DNA of 14,760 nt from an uncultured Saprospiraceae bacterium (GCA_938002705.1 CALLAG010000402.1:1-14760), one strand, 5' to 3'; counted from the first letter of the stretch, positions 1 to 7,457 are shown. Made by a program: numbers and translations. Notes: a model not told the origin generated them from the letters alone.

Positions 1-1
1 G

Positions 2-160
2 AAGTTTATGGGTAAGGAAATAACGGGTGTCTACAGAACTACCGTATTAGTCAATGAGGAAGGCGTCATAGATAAGATAATATCAAAGGTTGTAACTAAG
101 TCACATGGACAGCAGATCCTTGACGTCATAGAAGAGCTTAACACACAGATAGTGGAGTAA
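2..160 (+). CDS. bcp: Bcp/PrxQ-type peroxiredoxin, C-terminal fragment
   Basis: This is the last 52 codons of a gene that begins before the window, ending in TAA at 158-160. The peptide starts KFMGKEITGVYRTTVLVNEE and continues with a V-I-D-K-I-I-S-K-V segment and a final helix ending in I-V-E. That pattern (K-x-M-G-K-x-x-x-G-x-x-R-T-T-x-x-x-x-x-x-G followed by I-x-K-V and a terminal helix) is the typical C-terminus of bacterioferritin comigratory protein, a cytoplasmic thioredoxin-dependent thiol peroxidase that reduces hydroperoxides. The peroxidatic cysteine lies outside the window, so the catalytic class cannot be confirmed. It converges on comF, with about 190 bp between the stop codons that includes a hairpin and a long imperfect palindrome. 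The family call is from recalled sequence pattern only. Confidence 0.75.
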   Translation, partial: KFMGKEITGVYRTTVLVNEEGVIDKIISKVVTKSHGQQILDVIEELNTQIVE

Positions 161-198
161 TACAAATTAACCTATAAAATTGCGGTAATTCGCATTAA

Positions 199-299
199 AA
201 TTTATTCCATATCTGCGTTAGAAAGCCTCGCCATAGCTAAGGCTATGTCTACGCCTGCCTGCCAGTAGGTAGGTTTTCTGTCTTAATCTGAAATAAATT
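199..299. repeat. Imperfect ~100-bp palindromic element (REP/MITE-like)
   Basis: The ends form an inverted repeat. The outer 8 nt match perfectly (aatttatt at 199-206, aataaatt at 292-299). Allowing one gap, arms 199-228 and 271-299 agree at about 21 of 29 positions. Inside lies a perfect 6-bp stem with a 4-nt loop, catagc-taag-gctatg (232-247), and a second stem cctgcct/aggtagg (254-260 and 267-273). No open reading frame or target-site duplication is evident. The layout suggests a non-coding interspersed palindromic element, but copy number cannot be seen from one window. Confidence 0.5.
254..284 (+). terminator. Possible rho-independent terminator of the peroxiredoxin gene
   Basis: On the plus strand, cctgcct (254-260) can pair with aggtagg (267-273), with one G-U pair and a 6-nt loop, and is followed by ttttctgtctt. 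The U-run is short and the hairpin sits inside the larger palindrome 199-299, so it may be part of that element that also terminates transcription. In the minus direction there is no U-run after the stem, so it would not serve comF. Confidence 0.4.
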
Positions 300-348
300 A
301 TATGAGCGATCTTATCCACCATTCTATAAGTCAAATTGTATAATATTT

Positions 349-1062
349 TTAGTCTACGGCCATTGCTATAAAGCCTACCTGAATTTTTATTCCTTTTATA
401 TCTTGTAGTTTTGTGATAGCTGCCTCTATTGTTGCTCCTGTTGTGAAGACGTCATCTACAATAAGTATTGTTTTTCCTTCAAGTTTTTCAGGATTCTTAA
501 CATCAAAAGTATTGAGTACATTAACAAAACGTTCTGATCTGTTTTTGTTCGTCTGAGAGACTATGCCCTTGTTCTTTATGAGCGTCTTACTATTAATGGG
601 AATCTTGGTCTCTTCATAGACGCCCTTGGCTATAGCATATGATTGATTATAGCCCCGCTGTTGTAGTCTTGCAAAGTGAATAGGTATAGGAATAATCATA
701 TCAGCATTCTCAAAAAGTGGAGACTCAGCATATTTTATACCTAGGGTTCTACCCATAAGCGTTGCTATTTGTGGTTTGTTTTTATACTTGAATGCATGGA
801 CAAGTTTCTGGACTTTACCTTTCTTAACGAAGTAGTGTAGCGCTGCAGCATGATCAACATTTACTCTAGCGAATAATTTCATCACGAGCTCATTCTCCTT
901 TATATCAAAATGATCAGTAATACTAACATCACTCATACAGTGGACACAAAACACACTATTTTTAATAGCGTTTTTTGACTTACATGCATAACAAGTATGT
1001 GGATAGACGAGGGATAGAATGTCATCTATTATTGATAGGATATATTGTAGAATAGATTTGAT
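349..1062 (-). CDS. comF: ComF family phosphoribosyltransferase-like protein (start uncertain)
   Basis: ComF-like proteins carry a PRTase type I fold and are needed for DNA uptake in naturally competent bacteria; their reaction is unsettled. Counting from the only canonical start, GTG at 952-954, the 201 residues show I-P-I-P-I-H (88-93), the RGYNQS box (100-105), S-Q-T-N-K-N-R (133-139) and the PRPP-loop motif VDDVFTTGAT (166-175). The frame stays open a further 36 codons to a TAG at 1063-1065. Those codons encode P-H-T-C-Y-A-C, which with F-C-V-H-C just after the GTG completes the CxxC...CxxC zinc finger typical of ComF; total length would be about 237, normal for the family. No ATG, GTG or TTG occurs in the added 36 codons; ATC, ATT and ATA do. 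I give the full open frame because the zinc finger is evidently coding, but the real start could be a rare codon, or the 5' end may be damaged. The htrA terminator lies only 10 nt upstream. Confidence 0.8.
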   Translation of the reverse strand: MKSILQYILSIIDDILSLVYPHTCYACKSKNAIKNSVFCVHCMSDVSITDHFDIKENELVMKLFARVNVDHAAALHYFVKKGKVQKLVHAFKYKNKPQIATLMGRTLGIKYAESPLFENADMIIPIPIHFARLQQRGYNQSYAIAKGVYEETKIPINSKTLIKNKGIVSQTNKNRSERFVNVLNTFDVKNPEKLEGKTILIVDDVFTTGATIEAAITKLQDIKGIKIQVGFIAMAVD

Positions 1063-1072
1063 CTATAAATAT

Positions 1073-1105
1073 AAAAAACGCCTACCTAAGTGGGAAGGCA
1101 GGCGT
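1073..1105 (-). terminator. Rho-independent terminator of htrA
   Basis: Read on the minus strand, ACGCCTGCCT (1105-1096) pairs with AGGTAGGCGT (1087-1078), giving a 10-bp GC-rich stem with one G-U pair and an 8-nt loop, followed at once by six U residues (1078-1073). The wobble position is G-U only in the minus transcript and A-C in the plus one, so the direction is clear. It lies 40 nt after the htrA stop codon. Confidence 0.85.
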
Positions 1106-1144
1106 CTCAAAACAAAACGAAAAACCAACTTTTAACTTCTATAT

Positions 1145-2299
1145 TTATATTCCTTTCTTTAAATAAACCTCTAATTCAATCAATTTGTTTTTCCTCATCA
1201 CACCTAAGTTTATCTTATCCCCGACTTTTGCATACTCTACTATATGATATAGGTCATCGAACTTATTGACACTTCTTTTATTAGCTTCCACTACTATGTC
1301 CCCTGGTAGAACGCCAGCGAACTGTGCTCCGCTTCCTTTGATTACATTTTCTACATAGAAACCTTTACTAATTCCTAATTTTAATTCTTTTACATTTTCT
1401 GGATTTAGCTCGAAACCCTCTAATCCTAAGCGTCCCCTCTCTATGTTACCATTTTCTTTGATGTCTGCTATAATCGTCTGTACTATGTTAGATGGTATAG
1501 CAAAAGAATATCCAGCATATACGCCAGTAGGAGTAGCGATTGCTGTATTAATACCGACTAACTTGCCGTCAAGGTTAACTAATGCGCCTCCACTGTTGCC
1601 CGGGTTTATAGCTGCATCCGTCTGTATAAATTCTTCTATGTTGTACTTGCCTTTTATAATATCAAGATCTCTACCCTTAGCGCTTACGATGCCTGCTGTA
1701 ACTGTTGACTCTAAGTAACTGAATGGATTACCTATAGCCGCTACCCATTCTCCTACTTTTACATTATCGCTATCTGTAAATTCCGCTGCAGTAAGACCTG
1801 TAGCATCTATTTTTAGTAATGCTAGATCTGTACTAGGGTCAGTACCTATTTTAACGGCTTTGTATATTTTCTTATCTGTCAATGCGACATTGATAATGTC
1901 AGAATTATCAACTACGTGATTGTTAGTTACGATGTAACCGTCTGATGATATGATTACTCCAGATCCAGTACCCTCTCGAGGTCTTCCGCCTCCGAAATAA
2001 TCATCGAATCCAAAGAAATCAAATAACTGCGAATTATTATTTGGCTTACGCTTTCTTCGTTCTTGGGCTAGAGCCTGACTTTCTGATGCTGTTATATGTA
2101 CGACTGCAGGTGTTACCTTCTCTGATGCTTCTACGAAATCAAATCCGGCAGCATCAATGTCGTGACCTGCTGAGGTGAGCACTGCTCGAGGTTGATTAAC
2201 TGATTCCTCGACTGTTGTATTATTGAGGAAAAAATTGCCAGACAGTACGATGATACCACCTATTATACCTGCTCCTAATAAGGAAAAAAATCTTTGCAT
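1145..2299 (-). CDS. htrA: HtrA/Deg-type trypsin-like serine protease with one PDZ domain
   Basis: This is an envelope serine protease of family S1C that degrades misfolded exported proteins. From ATG at 2297-2299 the protein has 384 residues. It opens with a hydrophobic segment (about 3-22) acting as signal peptide or membrane anchor, then the protease domain with His128 (TNNHVVDNS), Asp158 (STDLALLKID) and Ser236 in NPGNSGGALVN. One C-terminal PDZ domain follows (about 290-384) with the L-P-G-D-I-V-V-E-A-N core. DegP/DegQ proteins have two PDZ domains; the single one resembles the DegS layout, although the anchor may be cleaved. An in-frame TTG at 2318-2320 would add seven residues; I prefer the ATG because a Lys/Arg-poor start directly before the hydrophobic stretch is typical. 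It lies 109 nt downstream of the M42 gene and ends at a clear terminator. Confidence 0.93.
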   Translation of the reverse strand: MQRFFSLLGAGIIGGIIVLSGNFFLNNTTVEESVNQPRAVLTSAGHDIDAAGFDFVEASEKVTPAVVHITASESQALAQERRKRKPNNNSQLFDFFGFDDYFGGGRPREGTGSGVIISSDGYIVTNNHVVDNSDIINVALTDKKIYKAVKIGTDPSTDLALLKIDATGLTAAEFTDSDNVKVGEWVAAIGNPFSYLESTVTAGIVSAKGRDLDIIKGKYNIEEFIQTDAAINPGNSGGALVNLDGKLVGINTAIATPTGVYAGYSFAIPSNIVQTIIADIKENGNIERGRLGLEGFELNPENVKELKLGISKGFYVENVIKGSGAQFAGVLPGDIVVEANKRSVNKFDDLYHIVEYAKVGDKINLGVMRKNKLIELEVYLKKGI

Positions 2300-2408
2300 T
2301 GTCTTTGCGTTTTTGTACAAATCAGAACGCCAGACTGATAGCTAAGTTACCTCAGCAAAATTCTTTAACAATACATTAACTGGCATAACTACCGGATTTC
2401 CTATCAAT

Positions 2409-3458
2409 TTACTTATGCTTCCAGTTATATGTATCCATATTTTTGATACACTCTTTAAGGAGATCTATACAGTCTCGTACATCCTGCTTGTGTGTCATCT
2501 CTATCACTTGGTGCAAGTATCTGCATGGTACTGATATACCTCCAGCGATAGATCCTCCAGCAGCCATTTGTTGTAGTGCAGCTGTATCAGTACCTCCCTT
2601 AGGTAGTATTTCTAATTGGTGCTTAATCTTTTTCTTCTTGGCTGTCTTCTTCATGAAGTCTACCATACGGTAATCACATATTGTCATACCATCAAGTATC
2701 TTAATCGCAGCACCTCCACCTAAGTCTGTAATTGTTTCATGCTTCTGTGTGCCAGGTACATCACAGGCAAGTGTCACATCGAGATTAATTGCAAAATCAG
2801 GATTTATTCCTAATGTTGCGGCTTTGGCTCCTCTTATACCTACCTCTTCTTGTACTGTGAATACTGCATATACATCATGAGGAACTTTAGTTTTTTTCAA
2901 TTCTCTAAGTGCTTCCATCAGTAAGTATACACATACTCTGTTGTCAAGGGATTTGGCATTGACCATATCTCCCATTTCTATGAGTGTTCTCTCTCTTGTG
3001 ATTGTATCTCCTACTGATATTGATTTATTGACTTCTTTGGCACTTAGACCTGTATCTATAAAGTATTCGTCCAGCTTAACTGGCTTTGACCTTTCTTCAG
3101 GCGTCATGATGTGTATAGGCTTACAACCCATAACACCGATGATATCCTTCTTACCATGTATAATGACTCTCTGAGCCGTGAGTGTCTTAGGGTCAAAACC
3201 TCCTAATGGTTGAAATCGTAAAAATCCGTTCTCATCTATATGGCTTACAATGAAGCTTATCTCATCCATATGAGCTGCTATCATCAGTTTCTTATCTGAT
3301 TTTCCCCTCTTGATAGCAATAAGGTTGCCCATAGGATCTGTATATATCTCATCTACAAAGCTTTTGATTTGCTCTGTTATGAATGCTCTTACTTTATATT
3401 CATATCCAGGTGCTCCAGGTACCTGTGTTGTCTTATCTAATAGTTTTACGTCGATCAT
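2409..3458 (-). CDS. M42 family metallo-aminopeptidase (glutamyl aminopeptidase/FrvX-like)
   Basis: A cytoplasmic, usually tetrahedral dodecameric, di-metal aminopeptidase that trims peptides. The 349 residues match the usual M42 length. Visible ligands and catalytic residues are His63 and Asp65 (AAHMDEISF), Asp172 (NAKSLDNR), Glu204/Glu205 (TVQEEVGIRGA), Asp227 (INLDVTL) and His316 (RYLHQVIEM), plus the conserved GGTDTAALQ (288-296). The ATG at 3456-3458 fits the family start (M-I-D-V-K-L-L...V-P-G-A-P-G-Y-E). It is divergent from the flippase gene across 94 bp, and htrA follows on the same strand. Family membership is clear, but substrate preference cannot be read from sequence. Confidence 0.93.
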   Translation of the reverse strand: MIDVKLLDKTTQVPGAPGYEYKVRAFITEQIKSFVDEIYTDPMGNLIAIKRGKSDKKLMIAAHMDEISFIVSHIDENGFLRFQPLGGFDPKTLTAQRVIIHGKKDIIGVMGCKPIHIMTPEERSKPVKLDEYFIDTGLSAKEVNKSISVGDTITRERTLIEMGDMVNAKSLDNRVCVYLLMEALRELKKTKVPHDVYAVFTVQEEVGIRGAKAATLGINPDFAINLDVTLACDVPGTQKHETITDLGGGAAIKILDGMTICDYRMVDFMKKTAKKKKIKHQLEILPKGGTDTAALQQMAAGGSIAGGISVPCRYLHQVIEMTHKQDVRDCIDLLKECIKNMDTYNWKHK

Positions 3459-3490
3459 GCTGTTCGATTAATGATTATGTATAATGCATG

Positions 3491-3498
3491 CAAATGTA
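3491..3498 (-). promoter_or_regulatory. Candidate Bacteroidota -7 box for the M42 gene
   Basis: The minus strand reads TACATTTG, an exact match to the Bacteroidota -7 consensus TAnnTTTG, 32 nt before the ATG of the M42 peptidase gene. No clear TTG/TTTG -33 element sits 19-21 nt further upstream, so this is only a half-promoter match. Confidence 0.4.
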
Positions 3499-3552
3499 AG
3501 ACATGATTTGTTTTAATTATCTTGGTTGCGTTAAAATATGAATTACTAATTA

Positions 3553-5037
3553 ATGAGTAGAATTAAGCAATTAGCAGGGCAAACGGTCATCTACGGTGGT
3601 GGCAATATATTGTCTAAGATCGTCTACTATCTATTAGTTAATGTTTTATTGAGTTATTTACTGGATGGTCAAAATGCTGAATTCGGTGTTTTTGGATCAT
3701 ATTATGCTTATGCATCTGTACTGATTGTCCTCTTTTCTTTCCGATTGGATACGGCACTTTTTAGATTTGGTTCAGAAGATAAGAATAAAGAAAGAGCATT
3801 TAATACGAGCTTCACAGCCGTTATATTTACGGCATTAGTTCTCATAATTATTGGGTGCTTTACTTACGAATATATAGCGCCATGGACTATTGCTCCTGAC
3901 AGGCCTATATATGTACGGTGGTTTGCTTTCATACTTGCCTTTGATATTATAACACTTATTCCTTATGCAAAACTACGCCTCGATAATAAGGCTAAAACCT
4001 TTGCTGTTTTTAAAATTCTGAATGTAATTATCTCTATAGGCTTAATTATCTTCTTCCTATTTCTATTGCCTCGTCTACCAGATAATTTACAGTCTTTATT
4101 TCCCGATTATCCATATCTTATAGATTACGTATTTATATCAAACCTAATCGCTAGCTTTCTAATACTAATATTGTTACTAGTTAAAATTGGGGGTGTTACA
4201 TTCAAAATAGATCCTACACTATTAAAGAAAATGGTTTTCTACATCACTCCTCTGGTTGTTGTCGGTATTGCTAATAGCTTAATACAATACTTCGCTGTGC
4301 CGTTACAGGAAATGTTTTTGGGATTATCTGACGAAGAGAACTTAACAGAAGGGGGCACCTATGAAGCATCTCGAAGAATAGCTAACCTCTTCGCCATGTT
4401 TATCACAGCATTCAATTATGCCGCAGAGCCTTTTTTCTTCAAGAATGCATCTTCATCTGACCGGCGATTATATTATGGCAAAATATGCCACTTCTTCTCA
4501 CTTGTAGGCGGCCTTGTGATTATATCTATGTCTTATTCTCTAGATATTATACAATTTTTAATGGGTAGGTCTTTTCGTGAGGGCATATTTGTAATACCCA
4601 TTCTTCTTATGGGGTATCTCTTCTTAGGTCTGTATTACAATATTGCTATATGGTATAAGTTATCTGACAATACTAAGTATGGTGCACTTATCTCAGCATG
4701 TGGTGTTACCGTATTCTTAGCCATTAATATCTTATTCCTTCCTCTATATGGATATGTGGTCACTGCATGGGCAACGCTTATCACATATAGTTCTATGGTG
4801 GCTTTAGCTTACATGATAGGTCAGAAGAAATACCCAATAGAATATCCTATCAAAAAGATATTTACAAACATTATTATTATCTCAATAATGGTCATGTCTT
4901 CTGTATACCTCAAAACCATGGTCTCTACAGGAATATATTATCTATTAGGAGCACTAACGGTATGCTTGTATGTACTATATGCATATAAGGCAGAACAAGA
5001 AGAGTGGGATACGATTCTTAAGATCAGAAAGACATAA
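3553..5037 (+). CDS. MOP-superfamily polysaccharide (oligosaccharide) flippase-like membrane protein
   Basis: The 494-residue protein is almost entirely hydrophobic helices, consistent with the 12-14 spans of Wzx/MurJ-like flippases that move lipid-linked sugars across the inner membrane. Supporting features are the N-terminal amphipathic start (M-S-R-I-K-Q-L-A-G-Q-T-V-I-Y-G-G-G-N), the first-loop segment F-G-V-F-G-S-Y-Y-A-Y-A, the R-L-D-T-A-L-F-R-F motif near residue 64, and C-terminal helices with L-F-L-P-L-Y-G-Y-V-V-T-A-W-A-T. These recur in polysaccharide biosynthesis proteins of Bacteroidota. It is the only complete plus-strand gene in the left 12 kb. No glycosyltransferases are beside it, so it is not part of a visible O-antigen cluster. 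Its last 14 nt overlap the convergent small gene on minus, and I see no strong terminator. Confidence 0.85.
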   Translation: MSRIKQLAGQTVIYGGGNILSKIVYYLLVNVLLSYLLDGQNAEFGVFGSYYAYASVLIVLFSFRLDTALFRFGSEDKNKERAFNTSFTAVIFTALVLIIIGCFTYEYIAPWTIAPDRPIYVRWFAFILAFDIITLIPYAKLRLDNKAKTFAVFKILNVIISIGLIIFFLFLLPRLPDNLQSLFPDYPYLIDYVFISNLIASFLILILLLVKIGGVTFKIDPTLLKKMVFYITPLVVVGIANSLIQYFAVPLQEMFLGLSDEENLTEGGTYEASRRIANLFAMFITAFNYAAEPFFFKNASSSDRRLYYGKICHFFSLVGGLVIISMSYSLDIIQFLMGRSFREGIFVIPILLMGYLFLGLYYNIAIWYKLSDNTKYGALISACGVTVFLAINILFLPLYGYVVTAWATLITYSSMVALAYMIGQKKYPIEYPIKKIFTNIIIISIMVMSSVYLKTMVSTGIYYLLGALTVCLYVLYAYKAEQEEWDTILKIRKT

Positions 5038-5182
5038 AGTACTCCTGGATGTGGAGCCTATTCTTATAAGCATATATAAGCCCAGCGATGAAGAATACAA
5101 GTAGTGCAACCCTAAATTTTCTCCATGTCTCAATGTTACGCTCACGCATAGTTTTGTACTCTGGTCTCCGAGTGTATGACAT
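5024..5182 (-). CDS. Small single-pass membrane protein, 52 residues
   Basis: An ATG at 5180-5182 opens a 52-codon frame ending in TGA at 5024-5026. The first 24 residues are strongly basic (R5, R6, K10, R13, R15, R21, K22, R24). A hydrophobic helix V-A-L-L-V-F-F-I-A-G-L-I-Y-A-Y (25-39) follows, then a short tail starting K-N-R-L-H. By the positive-inside rule the N-terminus would be cytoplasmic. It starts only 9 nt after the stop of the TPR-like membrane gene and is probably the last gene of the long operon. Its 3' end overlaps the flippase gene tail to tail by 14 nt. I do not recognise the family. Support comes from the position and the coherent basic-then-transmembrane layout. Confidence 0.65.
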   Translation of the reverse strand: MSYTRRPEYKTMRERNIETWRKFRVALLVFFIAGLIYAYKNRLHIQEYFMSF

Positions 5183-5191
5183 TGTATAATT

Positions 5192-5833
5192 TTATTTTAG
5201 TGCTTGTAGCGATTGTTGGCTTGATAATCTTATCCATCCTTCTAAGAATAGAAGAACGAATATACCACCTAAGAAGATAAGATTACGACTATACTCCACA
5301 ATCTGTGTCCATTCTTGATAGAATGGTCTGATCATCAATAATTCTAAACAGATTATCACAGCTGATATTACGAACAAGACAATACTGACCGCATTCAGGT
5401 ATTTGACTTCATATCGTTTTTTCTCTAAAGAATTTTTCAAGAATCCTTTTGCATATTGCTGATTAGTGGGATCTATTTTTACTAATTCGGAGAAGATATG
5501 GTCTGCCTTATAATAATCTAAAACCTTATGTGTTGCCCAAGCTTTACGATATAATAGGTCTTTGTATATATCTACACCGTCTATTTCATAGATGTTATCT
5601 CTTATAACCACAGCTATGAGTCTATCTACAATGGAGAGAAAGCTGTAATAGTCCTTGACCTCATATGAAGCAATAGCACACTTACATTCTATATAAGTCT
5701 GATATTCATATGGCAATCGCCTTATGTCAGCCCTATTGTTCTCATAATATCTGATCTGCTCCTGGTAAGCCTTAGATTCTATACTTATGAAATCATTATA
5801 GATTTGTTGTTCTATTTGTTCTGTAAGCTTCAT
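5192..5833 (-). CDS. TPR-like protein with two C-terminal membrane spans, function unknown
   Basis: The 213-residue protein begins with a helical soluble part. It includes a TPR-like stretch around 92-135 with L-L-Y-R-K-A-W-A-T-H-K-V, then Y-Y-K-A-D-H-I-F-S-E-L-V-K-I-D-P-T-N, the alpha-helix pair plus D-P-x-N turn seen in TPR units. Two hydrophobic segments at about 147-168 and 184-202 anchor it in the inner membrane. There are no catalytic motifs. Its ATG overlaps the stop of the upstream cyclase-like gene as ATGA, which argues for translational coupling, and the small membrane peptide follows 9 nt later. It may be a scaffold for an envelope complex, but that is inference from architecture only. 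Confidence 0.75.
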   Translation of the reverse strand: MKLTEQIEQQIYNDFISIESKAYQEQIRYYENNRADIRRLPYEYQTYIECKCAIASYEVKDYYSFLSIVDRLIAVVIRDNIYEIDGVDIYKDLLYRKAWATHKVLDYYKADHIFSELVKIDPTNQQYAKGFLKNSLEKKRYEVKYLNAVSIVLFVISAVIICLELLMIRPFYQEWTQIVEYSRNLIFLGGIFVLLFLEGWIRLSSQQSLQALK

Positions 5834-6585
5834 ACTTCTTTTAACGCATATAAAACGGGTCTTGAGGGACTTACGTCCAATATTAAAGGTAATATCTGCA
5901 AGTTTAACAAATATAGACCATCCTTAATTTTATTATCTACAAATATTAATTCTGTTATCGTTTTGTCTTTAGCTATACTCTTCTTAGTACTCCAAAAAGC
6001 ATTATGCCCTGCTAAGATACCTCCATCTACCTCTCTATCCACACTCGGTACATCTATTAATAAGTGTTTAACATTAGTTTCAGCGATTAGTTTTAGGAGC
6101 TCTTCAGAATAGTAGATGGGGTTAGTGCCTGTATAATTTTTAGTTTTTTTGCCTACTCGATTAGGCTTAGTTCTGATGACTAACGCTTCTATATCTTCTT
6201 TTTTTAAAAGTTCTATATCTAAGCATTCTTTGGTGATTATCTTATCACCATTGTCCAAGGTCTCAGGTGATACCGTTATCAGCTTGGAGACGTAATGATG
6301 TCGTGTCAGCGTATCTAAGATCGTATGGCCTCTCTCATCTATATGATTAACACTTTCTGTATGGGTACAGTTACCGTGTGGATTGATTTTTATATTATAA
6401 AAATTGACGGGTGCTCCCGACTCTAATGATCCAATGAAGTCTCCATCTTGAAATGGTGTAGACTCATATTCAGGAGCTCCCCAAGCAATAGGTGATTTCT
6501 TATGTGCCAGAGGTATGGAGATATCAAGAGGTCTCGATAGGTCAGCTTCTAATAATGCCTGACCGTGGGATAATTGTACTTTCAT
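5830..6585 (-). CDS. Cyclase/kynurenine formamidase-like metal hydrolase (PF04199 family)
   Basis: This 251-residue protein has the fold signature of the metal-dependent KynB/cyclase family: the start with D-I-S-I-P-L, the metal-site block PHGNCTHTESVNHID (69-83) and D-R-E-V-D-G-G (183-189) followed by A-G-H-N-A-F-W. Canonical members read HxGTHxDxPxH. Here the first His (H70) is one residue further away and the acidic residue is Glu77, giving H70-H75-E77-H81. This is a recognisable variant subgroup whose substrate I cannot assign; nothing nearby belongs to tryptophan catabolism, so kynurenine formamidase activity is not supported. The ATG at 6583-6585 overlaps the nadK stop by one base (TAATG) and the 3' end overlaps the next gene by 4 nt. 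Confidence 0.82.
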   Translation of the reverse strand: MKVQLSHGQALLEADLSRPLDISIPLAHKKSPIAWGAPEYESTPFQDGDFIGSLESGAPVNFYNIKINPHGNCTHTESVNHIDERGHTILDTLTRHHYVSKLITVSPETLDNGDKIITKECLDIELLKKEDIEALVIRTKPNRVGKKTKNYTGTNPIYYSEELLKLIAETNVKHLLIDVPSVDREVDGGILAGHNAFWSTKKSIAKDKTITELIFVDNKIKDGLYLLNLQILPLILDVSPSRPVLYALKEV

Positions 6586-7457
6586 TAATTTCTTTTATCA
6601 AGTCCCCAATTTAATTTGTTTCTTATAGTCCGCATATAGCTATCTCCGTCTATCGTTATAAATTTTGAAGAGATTTTATTCTTACGTAATTCCAGTTTTT
6701 GTTCTCCCTTAATTATCTCATGTCTGTTATCTAATGTGCATAAGTATGTATCTGATCGACCTTCTATCTCGAAGCTAATCTTATGTTCGCTAGATATCAC
6801 AACTGGTCTTACATTAAGATTATGTGGTGCTACTGGTGTCAGTATAAAATTCTCAGAACTAGGAAACATGATAGGACCACCACAACTTAAGGAATATGCT
6901 GTCGATCCAGTAGGCGTCGATACAATCAGACCATCTGCCCAGTATGAAACCAGGAACTCACCATCTATATACGTATGTATAATTATCATAGACGAGTTAT
7001 CTCTCTTGACAAGAGTGAAGTCATTAAGTGCAAAGTTTTCTGATCCAAATAGCTTGTTATCAGTATTAAGTTCAATCATGAATCTCTCATGTACAGTGTA
7101 TCTTTTAGCTAATAATAGTTGTACTGCAGTGGCTATTCTTTCTTGCTGTATGTTAGCTAGAAAACCTAGTCGTCCTAAGTTGATACCTAATATGGGAATA
7201 GATAGATGCTTAATAAGGGCTGTGGCAGATAGTATTGTACCATCACCACCTAGCGTAATCATAACATCTGGCTTATAAGTCTCAAGATCAGAATGTGATT
7301 GTACGACATCTATATCGCTAGTCAGGTCGGGAAGTTGTGTTGCTATCTCCAGATATACTCTATAGTCAACTCCTGCATTAGATAATTCTTTAAATAGTTG
7401 CTCGTAATAAGGTTTGTTTTTTTGCTTACAATTCGTAGAATATATTATTACTCTCAT
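6585..7457 (-). CDS. nadK: NAD kinase
   Basis: Phosphorylates NAD+ to NADP+ with ATP in the cytoplasm; it is the only known route to NADP in most bacteria. The 290 residues carry the hallmark LGGDGT (69-74, catalytic Asp72), N-L-G-R-L-G-F-L (93-100) and the ADGLIVSTPTGSTAYSLS block (174-191) with C-G-G-P-I behind it. The usual N-E nucleotide-binding pair appears as Asn145-Asp146 (ALNDFTL). The length is normal. It follows the Omp85-like gene after 31 nt and is coupled to the cyclase-like gene by a 1-nt overlap, so it lies inside the ten-gene minus-strand run. Confidence 0.96.
   Translation of the reverse strand: MRVIIYSTNCKQKNKPYYEQLFKELSNAGVDYRVYLEIATQLPDLTSDIDVVQSHSDLETYKPDVMITLGGDGTILSATALIKHLSIPILGINLGRLGFLANIQQERIATAVQLLLAKRYTVHERFMIELNTDNKLFGSENFALNDFTLVKRDNSSMIIIHTYIDGEFLVSYWADGLIVSTPTGSTAYSLSCGGPIMFPSSENFILTPVAPHNLNVRPVVISSEHKISFEIEGRSDTYLCTLDNRHEIIKGEQKLELRKNKISSKFITIDGDSYMRTIRNKLNWGLDKRN

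Noticed and set aside
998..1006. DnaA-box-like TGTGGATAG inside comF
   Set aside because: It is a single isolated site in coding sequence, expected by chance at one mismatch.
3505..3552. Plus-strand promoter for the flippase gene (TATCTTGG)
   Set aside because: One mismatch to the -7 box, and the nearest TTTG is at the wrong distance; too weak to annotate.
3553..5037. Flippase gene as a sign of an O-antigen or capsule cluster
   Set aside because: No glycosyltransferase, polymerase or sugar-nucleotide genes lie on either side; it stands alone.
5038..5070. Hairpins after the flippase stop (ctcc/ggag and cttata/tataag) as a terminator
   Set aside because: The stems are short or purely A/T and no U-run follows on either strand.
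5804..6112. 102-codon plus-strand frame across the cyclase/TPR junction
   Set aside because: Antisense to two genes with clear coupling; no domain features.
6736..7278. 180-codon open frame on the plus strand inside nadK
   Set aside because: It lies entirely antisense to a well-supported NAD kinase gene and shows no recognisable motif; long antisense frames are expected from codon bias.
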